Below are positions 9,437-19,727 of a stretch of DNA of 24,304 nt, one piece after another (position 1 is the first letter of the stretch; the number at the start of each line of letters is the position of its first letter). Position numbers and translations under genes: made by a program. Below the pieces are notes generated by a model, which ran no database searches, had not been told where the DNA came from, and saw nothing but the letters and a program-made list of their open reading frames with translations. The DNA is from Bog-473 sp035483935. GTDB taxonomy: Bacteria; Actinomycetota; Acidimicrobiia; Acidimicrobiales; RAAP-2. The DNA lies in the NCBI GenBank assembly GCA_035483935.1, contig DATHPK010000050.1, positions 1-24,304 of the forward strand, written 5' to 3'.

Positions 9437-10075
9437 ATGGCGTTCAAGGGCTGGCCGGACTCCGCTCTGGCCTTCTACGAGGGGCTCGAGGCCGACAACT
9501 CCAAGGCCTACTGGCTCGACCACAAAGAGGTCTACGAGCGCGACGTGAAGGCGCCCATGGACGCGCTGCTGGCCGAGCTGACGGCCGAGTTCGGCGAGAC
9601 CAAGCTCTTCCGTCCCTACCGCGACACGCGCTTCAGCCGGGACAAGTCGCCCTACAAGACCACCATCGCTGCAACGATCGGCGCGGGGTACGTCCGGTTC
9701 TCGGCGGACGGCCTCTTCGCCGGCGGCGGGATGTACCACATGCTGTCGGACCAGCTCGCCCGCTTCCGCAAGGCGGTGGATGCCGACAAGTCGGGCAAGA
9801 AGCTCGAGCAGGTCGTTGCCACCGTGACGAAGTCCGGCCTCGACGTCCATGCGCCCGAGGAGCTCAAGACGGCGCCGAAGGGCTACCCCAAGGACCACCC
9901 GCGCATCGACCTGCTCCGGATGAAGGGAATTGTCGCCGCGCGTTCGTGGCAGCCCGGTGCGTGGCTCCAAAGCGCCGGCGCCAAGAAACGCGTCGTCGAA
10001 GCGCTGCGCGCCACCAAGCCGCTCCTCACCTGGCTCGAGGTGAACGTCGGCCCCTCGACCGAATCCGAGTCGTAG
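9437..10075 (+). CDS. DUF2461 family protein (TIGR02453-like)
   Basis: This is a 212-residue protein with the hallmarks of the DUF2461 family: a start with FKGWPDSALAFYEGLEADN, then FRPYRDTRFSRDKSPYKT (~55-72) and the GGGMYHM segment (~96-102). No signal peptide or membrane helix is present. The molecular function of the family is not known. ATG 9437 is preceded by AAGGA at 9419-9423, a rather long 13-nt spacing, and by a possible -10 box TAACCT at 9401-9406. It is divergent from the large peptidase gene with only 61 bp between start codons, so the two promoters must overlap. Confidence 0.88.
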   Translation: MAFKGWPDSALAFYEGLEADNSKAYWLDHKEVYERDVKAPMDALLAELTAEFGETKLFRPYRDTRFSRDKSPYKTTIAATIGAGYVRFSADGLFAGGGMYHMLSDQLARFRKAVDADKSGKKLEQVVATVTKSGLDVHAPEELKTAPKGYPKDHPRIDLLRMKGIVAARSWQPGAWLQSAGAKKRVVEALRATKPLLTWLEVNVGPSTESES

Positions 10076-10094
10076 TCAGGGTAAGCGGGACAAG

Positions 10095-10114
10095 ACCGGG
10101 TCAGCCGGCCCGGT
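10095..10114. terminator. Candidate hairpin terminator for the DUF2461 gene
   Basis: Six-bp arms (ACCGGG/CCCGGT) enclose an 8-nt loop 19 nt after the DUF2461 stop. The hairpin overlaps the last codons of the convergent dioxygenase gene. No T-tract follows. Confidence 0.4.
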
Positions 10115-10895
10115 AGCAGGTCATCGACAACGAGCCGTAGGCGTACCCGTCGACGACCACCTCTGGCACCACGCCCACCGCCGCGGCCAGCCCGGCAAAG
10201 TACACGAACGGGATGAAGTGGTCCGGCGTCGGCACGGCGTTCTTGTAGTCGGCATGGCGCGCCAGCCTCACGACGTCGTTCGGCGCGTCGTGCACCATGG
10301 CGCGCGCCGCCTCGTCGAAGCGCTCGGCCCAGTCGTACGCCCCGTCTGGATGGTTCCAGTCGATCAGGCGGAGATTGTGGACGACGTTGCCGCTCGCCAC
10401 GATCAGCACCCCGCGCATCCGCAACGGCGCCAGCCGCCGGGCCAGATCCAGATGCGAGTCCAGTGGCTCGAGCGAGTTGATCGCCAGCTGGACCACCGGC
10501 ACGTCGGCCTCGGGGTACATGTGCGTCAGTACGGACCAGGCACCATGGTCGATGCCCCAGCTGTCGGTGTCCAGGCCGACCCATCGGGGCTTCGCCACCT
10601 CGGCCACCTCGGCCGCCACCTCGGGCGAGCCCGCGCAGGGGTACCGCACCGCGAAGAGTTCGTCGGGGAAGCCGAAGAAGTCGTGGATGGTCCGGGGATC
10701 GGCCATCGCGGTGACCGCCGTCGCATTGGTGTACCAGTGGGCCGAGATGCACAGCACTGCCCGTGGCGGCTCGGGCAGGGCCGACGCGATGCCCGCCCAT
10801 GCTTCGGTGTAACGGTTGTGCTGCAGGGCGTTCATCGGGTTCCCGTGACTGACGAACACCACGGGCATGGCCGTGGTCGCGGCGCGGGGGCTCAT
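10101..10895 (-). CDS. ygiD: LigB-type extradiol ring-cleavage dioxygenase (YgiD / 4,5-DOPA dioxygenase family)
   Basis: The 264-residue protein belongs to the class III extradiol dioxygenases related to DOPA 4,5-dioxygenase and E. coli YgiD, which open catechol-type rings with O2. Likely metal ligands are His17 (VSHGNP), His53 (SAHWY) and His226 (DHFIPF). His117 (DHGAW) and His173 (NVVHNLR) are other conserved positions. The start is ATG 10895; an in-frame ATG at 10868 (MPVVFVSHG) is the usual family start and remains possible. It lies 29 nt downstream of the desaturase gene on the same strand, so both probably share the promoter next to the PaaX-type regulator. Its native substrate is not predictable from sequence. 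Confidence 0.85.
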   Translation of the reverse strand: MSPRAATTAMPVVFVSHGNPMNALQHNRYTEAWAGIASALPEPPRAVLCISAHWYTNATAVTAMADPRTIHDFFGFPDELFAVRYPCAGSPEVAAEVAEVAKPRWVGLDTDSWGIDHGAWSVLTHMYPEADVPVVQLAINSLEPLDSHLDLARRLAPLRMRGVLIVASGNVVHNLRLIDWNHPDGAYDWAERFDEAARAMVHDAPNDVVRLARHADYKNAVPTPDHFIPFVYFAGLAAAVGVVPEVVVDGYAYGSLSMTCYRAG

Positions 10896-10924
10896 CGAGC
10901 CACCCTACGGCCGCGTCCTGTTTC

Positions 10925-11908
10925 CTAGGCCGCGACCGCCTTCACCTGGGTTGCCTCGTCCGCGCTCGACAATGCCTTCCAGAGGGACAGGTAGTTCTCG
11001 TACGTGATGGCGTCCGTCACATAGCCGGCGCGCTCGAGTTCGGCGTGGAAGTCCGGGAGGTTCCGCCAGGGCACGCCCATGTCGACGTGGTGGGCCAGGT
11101 GCCAACCCGTGTTGTAGGGCACGATCCAGAACCTCGCCGGCCACGACTGCCGCACGTGATGCGTCGTGGCGCGCCGGTCCGGGCTGCGTTCCATGCCGCC
11201 GTGCTCCGCGATGGAGCGCAGACGGTTGATGACGCGCCACTCGGTCATCCACGGGAGGAACCACAGCAGCGGGTAGACCCACCAGCGGCCGGTCGTCGCC
11301 CACAGGACCGCCCACAGGACGGTCTGGACGGCGAAGATCGAGAGCCCGATGGGCCGGAAGGGGCCCTTGCGCGCCGTGTTCTTGACGAGTGGCACGAAGT
11401 TCTTCCAGCCGCTGATGCCGACGGCGTCGCGGAAGAGGCGGCGGTAGAGCGCACGCCGGGTGCAGGGATACGGCCGGTAGAACGCGATGTCCGGCTCGTC
11501 GGGCCCGAACTCGTCCTTGTGGTGCGCGAAGTGGACGCGCCGATACAGCTGCACCGGAGTGAAGACCGGGTACGCCACCACCCACTTACCGATGAAGTCG
11601 TTCCAGCGCTTGTTCGTGAACAGAAGCTTGTGCGCGGACTCGTGCATCAAGATGGCGAAGCGTGCGTACATCGGGCCCATGAGCACGAACGCGATCAGAT
11701 AGCTCCACCACTGACCGAGCCAGACGGCTCCGCCGATGATGAGCGTCACCCAGAACCACACCATGAAGACGGAGATCGCATTGCGCGCGTCGGGGATGCG
11801 CCGCAGGTCCCCGCGCAGGGCCGGGACCGCCATGCCGTTCGCCAGCAGCCGCTCGCTCGGCAGGACCTCGGGCCGATCGGTCGGGGGAGGCACCATGGTG
11901 GTCGCCAT
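10925..11908 (-). CDS. Membrane fatty acid desaturase
   Basis: This 327-residue integral membrane di-iron desaturase introduces a double bond (or hydroxyl) into an acyl chain at the cytoplasmic face. The three histidine boxes are HESAH (89-93), HFAHH (126-130) and HLAHH (270-274), with His236 (AEHGG) as a possible extra ligand. Hydrophobic segments lie at ~45-65, ~68-88, ~187-207 and ~210-222. ATG 11908 is chosen because a TAATAT box ends 6 nt before it, suggesting a leaderless mRNA. ATG 11896 would drop four residues. It is divergent from the PaaX-type regulator, with 29 bp between the start codons, and is followed by the dioxygenase gene. Confidence 0.92.
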   Translation of the reverse strand: MATTMVPPPTDRPEVLPSERLLANGMAVPALRGDLRRIPDARNAISVFMVWFWVTLIIGGAVWLGQWWSYLIAFVLMGPMYARFAILMHESAHKLLFTNKRWNDFIGKWVVAYPVFTPVQLYRRVHFAHHKDEFGPDEPDIAFYRPYPCTRRALYRRLFRDAVGISGWKNFVPLVKNTARKGPFRPIGLSIFAVQTVLWAVLWATTGRWWVYPLLWFLPWMTEWRVINRLRSIAEHGGMERSPDRRATTHHVRQSWPARFWIVPYNTGWHLAHHVDMGVPWRNLPDFHAELERAGYVTDAITYENYLSLWKALSSADEATQVKAVAA

Positions 11909-11914
11909 GCGTCT

Positions 11915-11943
11915 ATATTACGGTATTCAGTCAGCTGATGCAA
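11915..11943 (-). promoter_or_regulatory. Promoter of the desaturase-dioxygenase unit
   Basis: On the minus strand, TTGCAT (11943-11938) and TAATAT (11920-11915) are 17 bp apart, close to the consensus. The start codon of the desaturase begins 7 nt beyond the -10 box, so the transcript would be leaderless. This is a local AT-rich island in GC-rich DNA. Confidence 0.7.
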
Positions 11944-11953
11944 CATCGTAATA
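11916..11953. promoter_or_regulatory. 38-bp dyad, likely operator of the PaaX-type regulator
   Basis: TATTACG (11916-11922) and CGTAATA (11947-11953) are perfect inverted arms. The 8-bp palindrome TCAGCTGA (11931-11938) has exactly the same centre. The dyad covers the desaturase promoter and the regulator's start codon, which suggests repression of both directions. Confidence 0.65.
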
Positions 11954-12708
11954 CGTCCGATGCGCCTGCTCCCGGGCGCCCCCTGACCGCCCGCTCGGTC
12001 ATGGCGAGCGCCCTTCTCGGCATGGACCCGCCGGAGCTACCGGTCGCCCAGCTGGTGCGGCTCACCGGCCTCTTCGGGATCAGCGAGAACCGCGCCCGCG
12101 TTGCACTCAGCCGCATGGTCGCCGCCGGCGAGGCCACGTCCGACGGCTCCGGCCACTACCGCTTGGCCGGCCATCTGGTCGCCCGCCAGAGCCGCCAGTC
12201 GGCGAGCCGTGCCGGCGTCACGACCGGGTACGACGGGTCGTGGTGGCTGGCCGTCGTGACCACAAGCGGCAGCGCGGCGGAGGTCCGGGGCGCCAGGCGG
12301 CGCGCCCTTGTGTATGCGCGGTTGGCCGAGCTCAGAGAAGGAGTGTGGATGCGGCCGGCCAACGTCGCCTTTCCGCTTCCCGACTCCCTCGACGGGGACG
12401 TCGAACTGATGACCGCAGTCCCGGCCGACGGAGATGTCCTCGCCGGCCGGTTGTGGGACCTCGCCGGTTGGGCCCGGCACGCCGGCGAGCTCCTGGCCGC
12501 GCTCGACGCGCTGGCACCGGACGGCCCCGCAGCGCTGGCCCCTGGCTTCGAGCTCTCGGCCGCCGTGCTCCGGCATCTGCAGGCCGACCCGTTGCTGCCC
12601 GAGCCGCTGCAGCCGGCGGGCTGGCCCGGCGCCCGGTTGCGCGAGACGTACGACGAATGGGATGCGCGCTACCGCGCCACGCTGCGCACCTGGAGCCGCA
12701 CCGGCTGA
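11938..12708 (+). CDS. PaaX-family transcriptional regulator
   Basis: The 256-residue protein resembles PaaX, the repressor of phenylacetate degradation that responds to phenylacetyl-CoA. The N-terminal winged helix is recognisable in ARSVMASALLG (18-28), the strand/helix LPVAQLVRLTGLFGI and the recognition region ENRARVALSRMVAAGE (~52-67). The central GSWWLAVV and the C-terminal YDEWDARYR match the remaining PaaX domains. No phenylacetate genes are adjacent; its divergent partners are a desaturase and a dioxygenase, so the ligand may be a different acyl-CoA. ATG 11938 lies inside the proposed operator and no ribosome site precedes it. ATG 12001 is possible but would cut into the first helix. 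Confidence 0.85.
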   Translation: MQHRNTSDAPAPGRPLTARSVMASALLGMDPPELPVAQLVRLTGLFGISENRARVALSRMVAAGEATSDGSGHYRLAGHLVARQSRQSASRAGVTTGYDGSWWLAVVTTSGSAAEVRGARRRALVYARLAELREGVWMRPANVAFPLPDSLDGDVELMTAVPADGDVLAGRLWDLAGWARHAGELLAALDALAPDGPAALAPGFELSAAVLRHLQADPLLPEPLQPAGWPGARLRETYDEWDARYRATLRTWSRTG

Positions 12709-12718
12709 CTGTTCGGCG

Positions 12719-12755
12719 TCGGAGGCCCGGGGCGGGGATGGCCCCGGGCCTCCGA
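12719..12755. terminator. Bidirectional terminator, 15-bp perfect stem
   Basis: Arms 12719-12733 and 12741-12755 are perfectly complementary with a 7-nt loop GGGGATG. It sits between the convergent stops of the PaaX-type regulator (12708) and the NHL-like gene (12767). There is no T-tract on either strand. Confidence 0.75.
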
Positions 12756-12766
12756 ACCGACACCGC

Positions 12767-13945
12767 TTAGTGGAGGATGTCGAGGGTGTTGGCGCCCCCG
12801 TTGTCGTCGACGAACAGCAGGCCGTTGCCTCCGGGCGCGACGGCCAGGCCGAAGAGATCGCCGCCGCTGTTGAACGGGTCGATCGTCTTGGTGTCCACCT
12901 GCATCCCGAAGGGCGAAATCTCGACCGCGTTGCCATCGTTGGCGTTGACCGCGATGAGGTCACCGTTGGGTGCGGTGGCCAGGCCGAGAGGGCTGTTGAG
13001 GCTGCCTCCGGTGCTGAGCGGGATGCCGCCACCAAAGGCCGGGAAGAACCGGCCCGTCGCGAACGGGATCGCGGTGATCCGGTTGTTGGCGGTGTCGGCG
13101 ACGTACAGGGTGCCGTTGCGGCCGAGTGCCACCCCGGTCGGGCCGATGACGAGAGCGCTCGAGTTGAGCTCCTCGGTGAAACCGGTCGCGATCACGCTGC
13201 TGCCGAAGAAGATCGGCGGGCGGCCCGGCGGGTCGAACACGCTCAGGCGAACGACCGTGCCGCGATTGACCGGGTTGGGATTCGCCGCGACAGTGCCGTT
13301 CAGCACGTTGGTCACGAACAGCTCGGCGAAGGGCCCGAACAGCTGCTGCGAGGTCATGTCCCAGGGCCCGTTGATGCCGTTGCCGGCCAGAGTCTCGACG
13401 GGCACGCCGTCGCTGTTCAGCACGATGAGGCACCCGGCTTCGGGCGTGCCGCTCCCATTCATGGTGACCGGAAGGCTTCCTACCACCACATAGTCGTCGG
13501 CGAGAACGCTCAGCGCTGTCGTAAGCCCGACTCCTCCGGGACACGGACCCGGAAGGGTGGCGGCATTGATCTGAGCGAACACGCTCACACCGCCGTTCGG
13601 CGCAACCTGCATGATCGTCGTGCCGGTGCCCTGCAGGTTGTTGCTCGAGTTGAAGTTGCTGACCAGCGTGTTGCCTCCCACCAGATCGCCCGCGCTGAAC
13701 GGCACGTTGGCCACGCCGTAGGGGTTCTGGTCACCGGCGGCCGGTCCGCTCGTCGGCACAGTCGACGCGACGACGTCGATGTTGTTGAAGTGCGACAGAA
13801 ACGGCGTCGGCGCCGCCGATGCGGGTGACACTGCGACGGCGGCCACTGAAGCGACGACGGCCGCCAGTGCGGCTGCACTGCTCGCGACGAGCCGGATGCC
13901 GCGCGAGCGGCTCCTGGCCCGGATGGTCGCTGCGGGTCTTTCCAT
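12767..13945 (-). CDS. Secreted NHL-like beta-propeller protein
   Basis: The protein has 392 residues from ATG 13945, with GGAAGGAGA a few bases upstream. The N-terminus has an Arg-rich n-region, a hydrophobic Ala/Val core and a signal peptidase site after ASA (SPASAAP). The mature part has NHL-like blocks: NPYGVANVP, GPTGVALGRNGTLYVADTANNRI, SPLGLATAPNGDLIAVN and LFGLAVAPGGNGLLFVDD. Such repeats form extracellular beta-propellers used for binding or, in some families, lyase activity. No catalytic motif can be named. The frame is open upstream to 14170, but the ribosome site and signal peptide fix the start at 13945. A small inverted repeat at 13976-13990 lies in its probable leader. Confidence 0.8.
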   Translation of the reverse strand: MERPAATIRARSRSRGIRLVASSAAALAAVVASVAAVAVSPASAAPTPFLSHFNNIDVVASTVPTSGPAAGDQNPYGVANVPFSAGDLVGGNTLVSNFNSSNNLQGTGTTIMQVAPNGGVSVFAQINAATLPGPCPGGVGLTTALSVLADDYVVVGSLPVTMNGSGTPEAGCLIVLNSDGVPVETLAGNGINGPWDMTSQQLFGPFAELFVTNVLNGTVAANPNPVNRGTVVRLSVFDPPGRPPIFFGSSVIATGFTEELNSSALVIGPTGVALGRNGTLYVADTANNRITAIPFATGRFFPAFGGGIPLSTGGSLNSPLGLATAPNGDLIAVNANDGNAVEISPFGMQVDTKTIDPFNSGGDLFGLAVAPGGNGLLFVDDNGGANTLDILH

Positions 13946-14038
13946 GACGAGTCTCCTTCCACCTGGTCCGCGCGCCGCGTCCGCGACGCGCTCGTCCCCC
14001 CCGTTGCAGTACGGGTGCGGGGCGGATCCGGATTGGCG

Positions 14039-14044
14039 TAGCGT
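14039..14044 (+). promoter_or_regulatory. Candidate -10 box of the VOC gene (leaderless)
   Basis: TAGCGT lies 7 nt before GTG 14052, with no Shine-Dalgarno between them. No convincing -35 box is seen. Confidence 0.4.
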
Positions 14045-14051
14045 CCAAAGC

Positions 14052-14399
14052 GTGGAGGTCGAGGTCGCGTTCACGGGCGTCCCGGTCTCGGACTTGACCC
14101 GTGGCCAGGACTTTTTCGAGCGTCTGCTGGGGAAACCGCCCGACGTGCTCGTCAACGAGAACGAGGTCATGTGGCACGTCGCCGAGGCGGCCTGGCTCTA
14201 CGTCGTGGTCGATCCCGCCCGCGCCGGCCGGGCGCTCGCCGCCGTGTCGGTCCCAGACCTCGACGCCGCCCTCGGTGAGCTTGCGTCCAGGGGCATCGTG
14301 GACTTCGTCATCGAGCAGCCGGGTCCCACGGCGCGCAAGGCAACATTTCTCGACCCAGACGGGAACTCGGTCGCAGTCATAGAGGTGCGCGAGAACTAG
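14052..14399 (+). CDS. VOC-superfamily (glyoxalase/bleomycin-resistance-like) protein
   Basis: This is a 115-residue single-domain protein with the beta-alpha-beta-beta-beta pattern of the vicinal oxygen chelate superfamily: an opening VAFTGVPVSDLTRGQDFFERLLG, a second half AAVSVPDLDAALGELASRG and the closing FLDPDGNSVAVIEV. It could be a dioxygenase, a glyoxalase-like isomerase or a drug-binding protein; sequence alone does not decide. The GTG at 14052 is chosen because it starts the first beta-strand. The open frame back to 13779 runs antisense through the NHL-like gene and is not coding. It ends 4 nt from the convergent methyltransferase gene, with no terminator visible in the gap. Confidence 0.8.
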   Translation: MEVEVAFTGVPVSDLTRGQDFFERLLGKPPDVLVNENEVMWHVAEAAWLYVVVDPARAGRALAAVSVPDLDAALGELASRGIVDFVIEQPGPTARKATFLDPDGNSVAVIEVREN

Positions 14400-14403
14400 G
14401 CAA

Positions 14404-15159
14404 CTAGAGCGCGGTGTCGGCCATCTTCTCCCACACCGAGATGTGGTTGCGGCTGTCGCTCGTGAAGGCGGATCGGTCCCAATCGCTCCATCGTTCGCGC
14501 AGCGTCATGCCGGCCAGACGGGCCATGAGGTCGAGCTCGGGCGGCCAGACGTAGCGGAACGGCGGGGACCACATCTCCGCGTGACGGTCGCGCAGGAATA
14601 TGTGATGCGACACCGATCGCTGCGTCGCCGTGTCGTACTCCTCGAAGCCGAGGTGCTCAGGTTCCAACGCGAAGGCCCGTGCCGTCGTCCCCGGGGGGAG
14701 GCGGCGGAGGTCGGGCACCATCACCTCGATCACGAAGCGCCCGCCCGTCTCCAGGTGCCACGCGACGTTCCGAAAGCACTCGACCTGTGCGTCCTGGGTC
14801 GTCAGGTTCATGATCGTGTTGCGCACGAGGTACGCAAGCGTGAACGACCCGCCGCGCTCATCCACCTTCGCCGTGGCGAAGTCGCCGAGCGTGATCCCGA
14901 CCGCCGCTCCTCCGTCCTGGAGCCGGAGCTCCTCGACCATGTCCGCCGACAGCTCGATGCCGTGCAGCTCGACACCCCGGGCGCTGAGGGGCAGCGCGAG
15001 CCGGCCGGTCCCGACGCCGAGCTCGAGCACACGCCCGCCCCGGGCCAGGCCCTCGAGGAAGTCGACGGCCGGTTCCACGACGGCCGGCTCGTAGAGGTGT
15101 GGCCAGCGCGTCCTGTACTCCTTCGCGATCAGCCCGGTGAAGAAATTCTCGGCCACCAC
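14404..15159 (-). CDS. Class I SAM-dependent methyltransferase
   Basis: This 251-residue cytosolic methyltransferase has motif I VLELGVGTGR (44-53), the acidic residue Glu69 at the end of strand 2 (GIEL) and a GDF segment at 92-94 as expected for the adenine contact. The C-terminal half (residues ~150-240) would bind the acceptor, which is unknown. The start is GTG 15159; no in-frame ATG or clear ribosome site is upstream. It lies 32 nt downstream of the second exporter gene on the same strand, so it is probably the last gene of the MarR-exporter operon, where it might modify the exported compound or its target. Confidence 0.85.
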   Translation of the reverse strand: MVAENFFTGLIAKEYRTRWPHLYEPAVVEPAVDFLEGLARGGRVLELGVGTGRLALPLSARGVELHGIELSADMVEELRLQDGGAAVGITLGDFATAKVDERGGSFTLAYLVRNTIMNLTTQDAQVECFRNVAWHLETGGRFVIEVMVPDLRRLPPGTTARAFALEPEHLGFEEYDTATQRSVSHHIFLRDRHAEMWSPPFRYVWPPELDLMARLAGMTLRERWSDWDRSAFTSDSRNHISVWEKMADTAL

Positions 15160-15191
15160 GTCGCCATGCTGCCAGGCCTGGGCGGCCCGGG

Positions 15192-17140
15192 TCAGGCGGC
15201 GTGGGACTGGCTGATCCAGGTCTCGTACATCTCGGCGTAGAACCCGCCGAGCGCGACCAGTTCGTCGTGGGAGCCGACCTCGAGCAGCCGACCGTCGCCG
15301 ACCACGACGATGCGATCAGCGCGCATGGCGGTCGAGAGGCGGTGCGCGATGAGCACCGCGGTGTGGCCCTCCAGGAGCACGTCGAGCGCAGTCTCGACCA
15401 GGGTCTCGGACTTGAGGTCGAGGTTCGAAGTCGCCTCGTCGAGCACCAGCACCCGAGGTTCGGCCATGAACGCACGGCCCAGCGCGATGAGCTGGCGTTC
15501 GCCCGAGGAAAGCGACTGGCCGCGCTCGTGCACGGGCGTGTCGAGGCCATAGGGCATGCGGCGGACGAGCTCCTCCAGGCCGACCTGGTGCACCGCGTTC
15601 CACACCTCGTCGTCGGGCGCGCCCGGGCGGGCGAATGAGATGTTGTCGCGGATGGTCCCCGCGAAGAGGAACGGCTCCTGGGGAACGACACCCAGCTGGG
15701 AGCGCAGCGAGTCGAGCGTCACCTTGGTCAGGTCGTGCCCGTCGATCAGAACCCGTCCTTCGGTGGGGTCGTAGAAGCGCGTGACCAGCTTCGCCATGGT
15801 GGATTTGCCGGCGCCCGTGGCCCCGACGAACGCCACCGTCTCCCCGGGTGAGATCGTCAGGTCGACGTTGTGGAGGACGGGGATGGCCGGGTCGTAGCCG
15901 AATGAGACGTGGTCGAAGCGGATTTCGCCCCGGATGAGCGGCAACTCAATGGCGTCGGGGGACTCTTTCACCGACGGCTCGGTCTCGAGCAGGTCCCTCA
16001 GCTTGAAGACGGACGCCCGGCCCTGCTGGAACGTGTTGTATTGCTGCGTCAGCAGCTGGATCGGCGCGAAGAACCGGTTCACGTACAAGAAGAAAGCGGT
16101 GAGCTGGCCGAGGTTGATCTGATGGTGCAGGAACATGTACCCGCCGAAGCCGAGGATGAGCACCTGGCCGAACACACTGAGCGCCTGTGACCCCGGCCCG
16201 TAGATACTGGCGATGCGCCCCGTGTAGTTGTTCGCATCACGGTACGAGCCCACGACGTCGCGGTGGGTCTCGATGTTGTAGCGCTGGCGGTTGTGCGCCG
16301 TCACGATGCGCACGCCCTGCAGGCTCTCCGAGAGGTCGGCCAGCACGAGCGCGATGCCGTCGCGCACCTTGTCGTACCCACGCTCGGACGCCCGGCGGAA
16401 CCAGATCGACATCACGATCAGGATCGGGAGGACGCCCAACACCGTGATCGCTGCGAGCTCAGCGTTCGTCAGGAACAAGAACACAGTGATCACGACCATG
16501 GTCAGGCCCTGGATCGCGAATTGCGCCAGCCCGTCCTGGAGCAACTGCTGCAGGTTCTCGATATCGCTCGTCATCCTGCTCATCAGGACGCCCGCCTTCT
16601 CCTCGGTGAAGAAGTCGAGCGAGAGCCGCTGCAGCTGGCGGAACACCTTGATGCGGAGGTCGTTCATCACCCACGACGCGAGCCGGCCGGTCACACGTGC
16701 CTGGCCCCACTGGGCCGAGGCAGAGACGACGATCGTCACCAGGTACAGCACCGCCATGGCGACGACGACGCCGAAGTCGTAGTGCGCGGTGGGGCTCTGA
16801 GGGGACGGACCGGTCAAGCCGTGGTTGATCGCGTAGGAGACAAGGCTCGGACCGATCTGGGTGGCGATCGCGATGGTCCCGACGAGCGCGCCCGCCGCAG
16901 CGACCATGCCCGGGTACTCCATGAGCAGACTGGTGAGCGAGAGCCGCTTCTTCTCACTCGGCAAGGGGAGCTGCGTGAAGACCGCGTCGGACTCACCGCG
17001 CTCGGGCTCCTCTTTCAAGAGCAGGTCGACGCCCTCCTGCAGCTCGTGCGGGATGCCGCCGAACGGCAGACCCGCCTGGGGTGCGCCGGGCGGACCTCCG
17101 CCGCCCAAGGGGCCACCGACCATGCCACCACCGCCGAACA

Positions 17141-17141
<1 letters not shown>
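15192..17141 (-). CDS. ABC exporter half-transporter (consensus ATPase partner)
   Basis: The 649-residue protein has an N-terminal transmembrane domain (~75-365) fused to a nucleotide-binding domain (~395-640), the layout of type IV multidrug exporters in the inner membrane. Walker A is GATGAGKST (~438-446) and Walker B VLVLDEATS carries the catalytic Glu569. The H-loop is in IAHRLS. The ABC signature is non-canonical, LSSGE instead of LSGGQ. A Gly/Pro-rich N-terminus (GGGGMVGG) precedes the first helix. ATG 17141 overlaps the TGA of the upstream exporter gene by one base, so translation is coupled. The partner (17141-19168) has the complementary pattern, so the two likely form a heterodimer. 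The substrate is unknown. Confidence 0.93.
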
Positions 17142-19164
<2,023 letters not shown>

Positions 19165-19168
<4 letters not shown>

Positions 19169-19713
19169 TTCGGTGCCTTCCCGGACTCTTCCCTGGCCAC
19201 CTTGGGCTCCTCGCGTGATGCCGCCATGGCGCGGCCCCATAGTTCAAGTGAGCGCAGTGCCATCGCTTCTTCCTTGCTGGGCAGGTAGCCGGCGAGTGAG
19301 GCGATGTACGCGTCGACGGCCTTGTCTGCCTCGGTGAGGATCCGCTCACCCTCCTTGGTGAGGCGGAGCGCGACCCGGCGACGGTCGTCCTCCTCCTGGC
19401 GCCGGTCCACCAGGCCCCGCGCGACGAGCCCGTCGATCAACGCCGTGATGGACGGGGGCCGGACGGCCAGCCGGTCGGCGAGGCGGGACGCGGCCGACGA
19501 GCCCTCGGCGAGGATGCCGAGCACCCGGAACTGGGGAAGGGTCAGATCGACGGTGCCCAGGGCCACCTCGACCCGCTTCGACAACCACGCGGCCACGCGG
19601 CCGTACGAGCCCAGGACCCGCGGCGGCGCCTGGCCAGTGGCGTCGGCGGCCGGGTCGACCTGGGCTTTCCGGCCCGGCGCCGCGCTCGTGGAAGGGGGAA
19701 TCGTGACGGACAT
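19165..19713 (-). CDS. MarR-family transcriptional regulator
   Basis: The 182-residue protein has a winged helix-turn-helix with recognition region SSAASRLADRLAVRPPSITALIDGLVARG (~72-100) and a wing with the MarR-typical DRR..DDRRRVALRLTKEG (~103-122). Long N- and C-terminal helices would form the dimer. MarR proteins usually repress and are released by small phenolic or drug-like ligands. It is the first gene of the operon with the two exporter genes, which overlap or abut it. The start ATG 19713 is chosen because TATGAT lies 7 nt upstream, indicating a leaderless message; ATG 19722 and 19725 overlap that box. The frame is open to 19917 but would read through the promoter and operator. Confidence 0.9.
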
Positions 19714-19720
19714 TTCGACC

Positions 19721-19726
19721 ATCATA
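19721..19726 (-). promoter_or_regulatory. -10 box of the MarR-exporter operon
   Basis: TATGAT on the minus strand (5 of 6 consensus positions) is followed by 7 nt and ATG 19713. The -35 region (TACGTA, 19749-19744) is poor, as is common in actinobacteria. Confidence 0.55.
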
Positions 19727-19727
19727 C

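Noticed and set aside
7882..10116. 744-codon open frame on the + strand
   Set aside because: It runs antisense through the peptidase gene and out of frame through the DUF2461 gene; the translation is Arg/Gly-rich with no recognisable domain.
14397..14406. Small hairpin CTAG-GCAA-CTAG at the convergent stops of the VOC and methyltransferase genes
   Set aside because: The stem is only 4 bp and arises from the two stop codons; it is too weak for a terminator.
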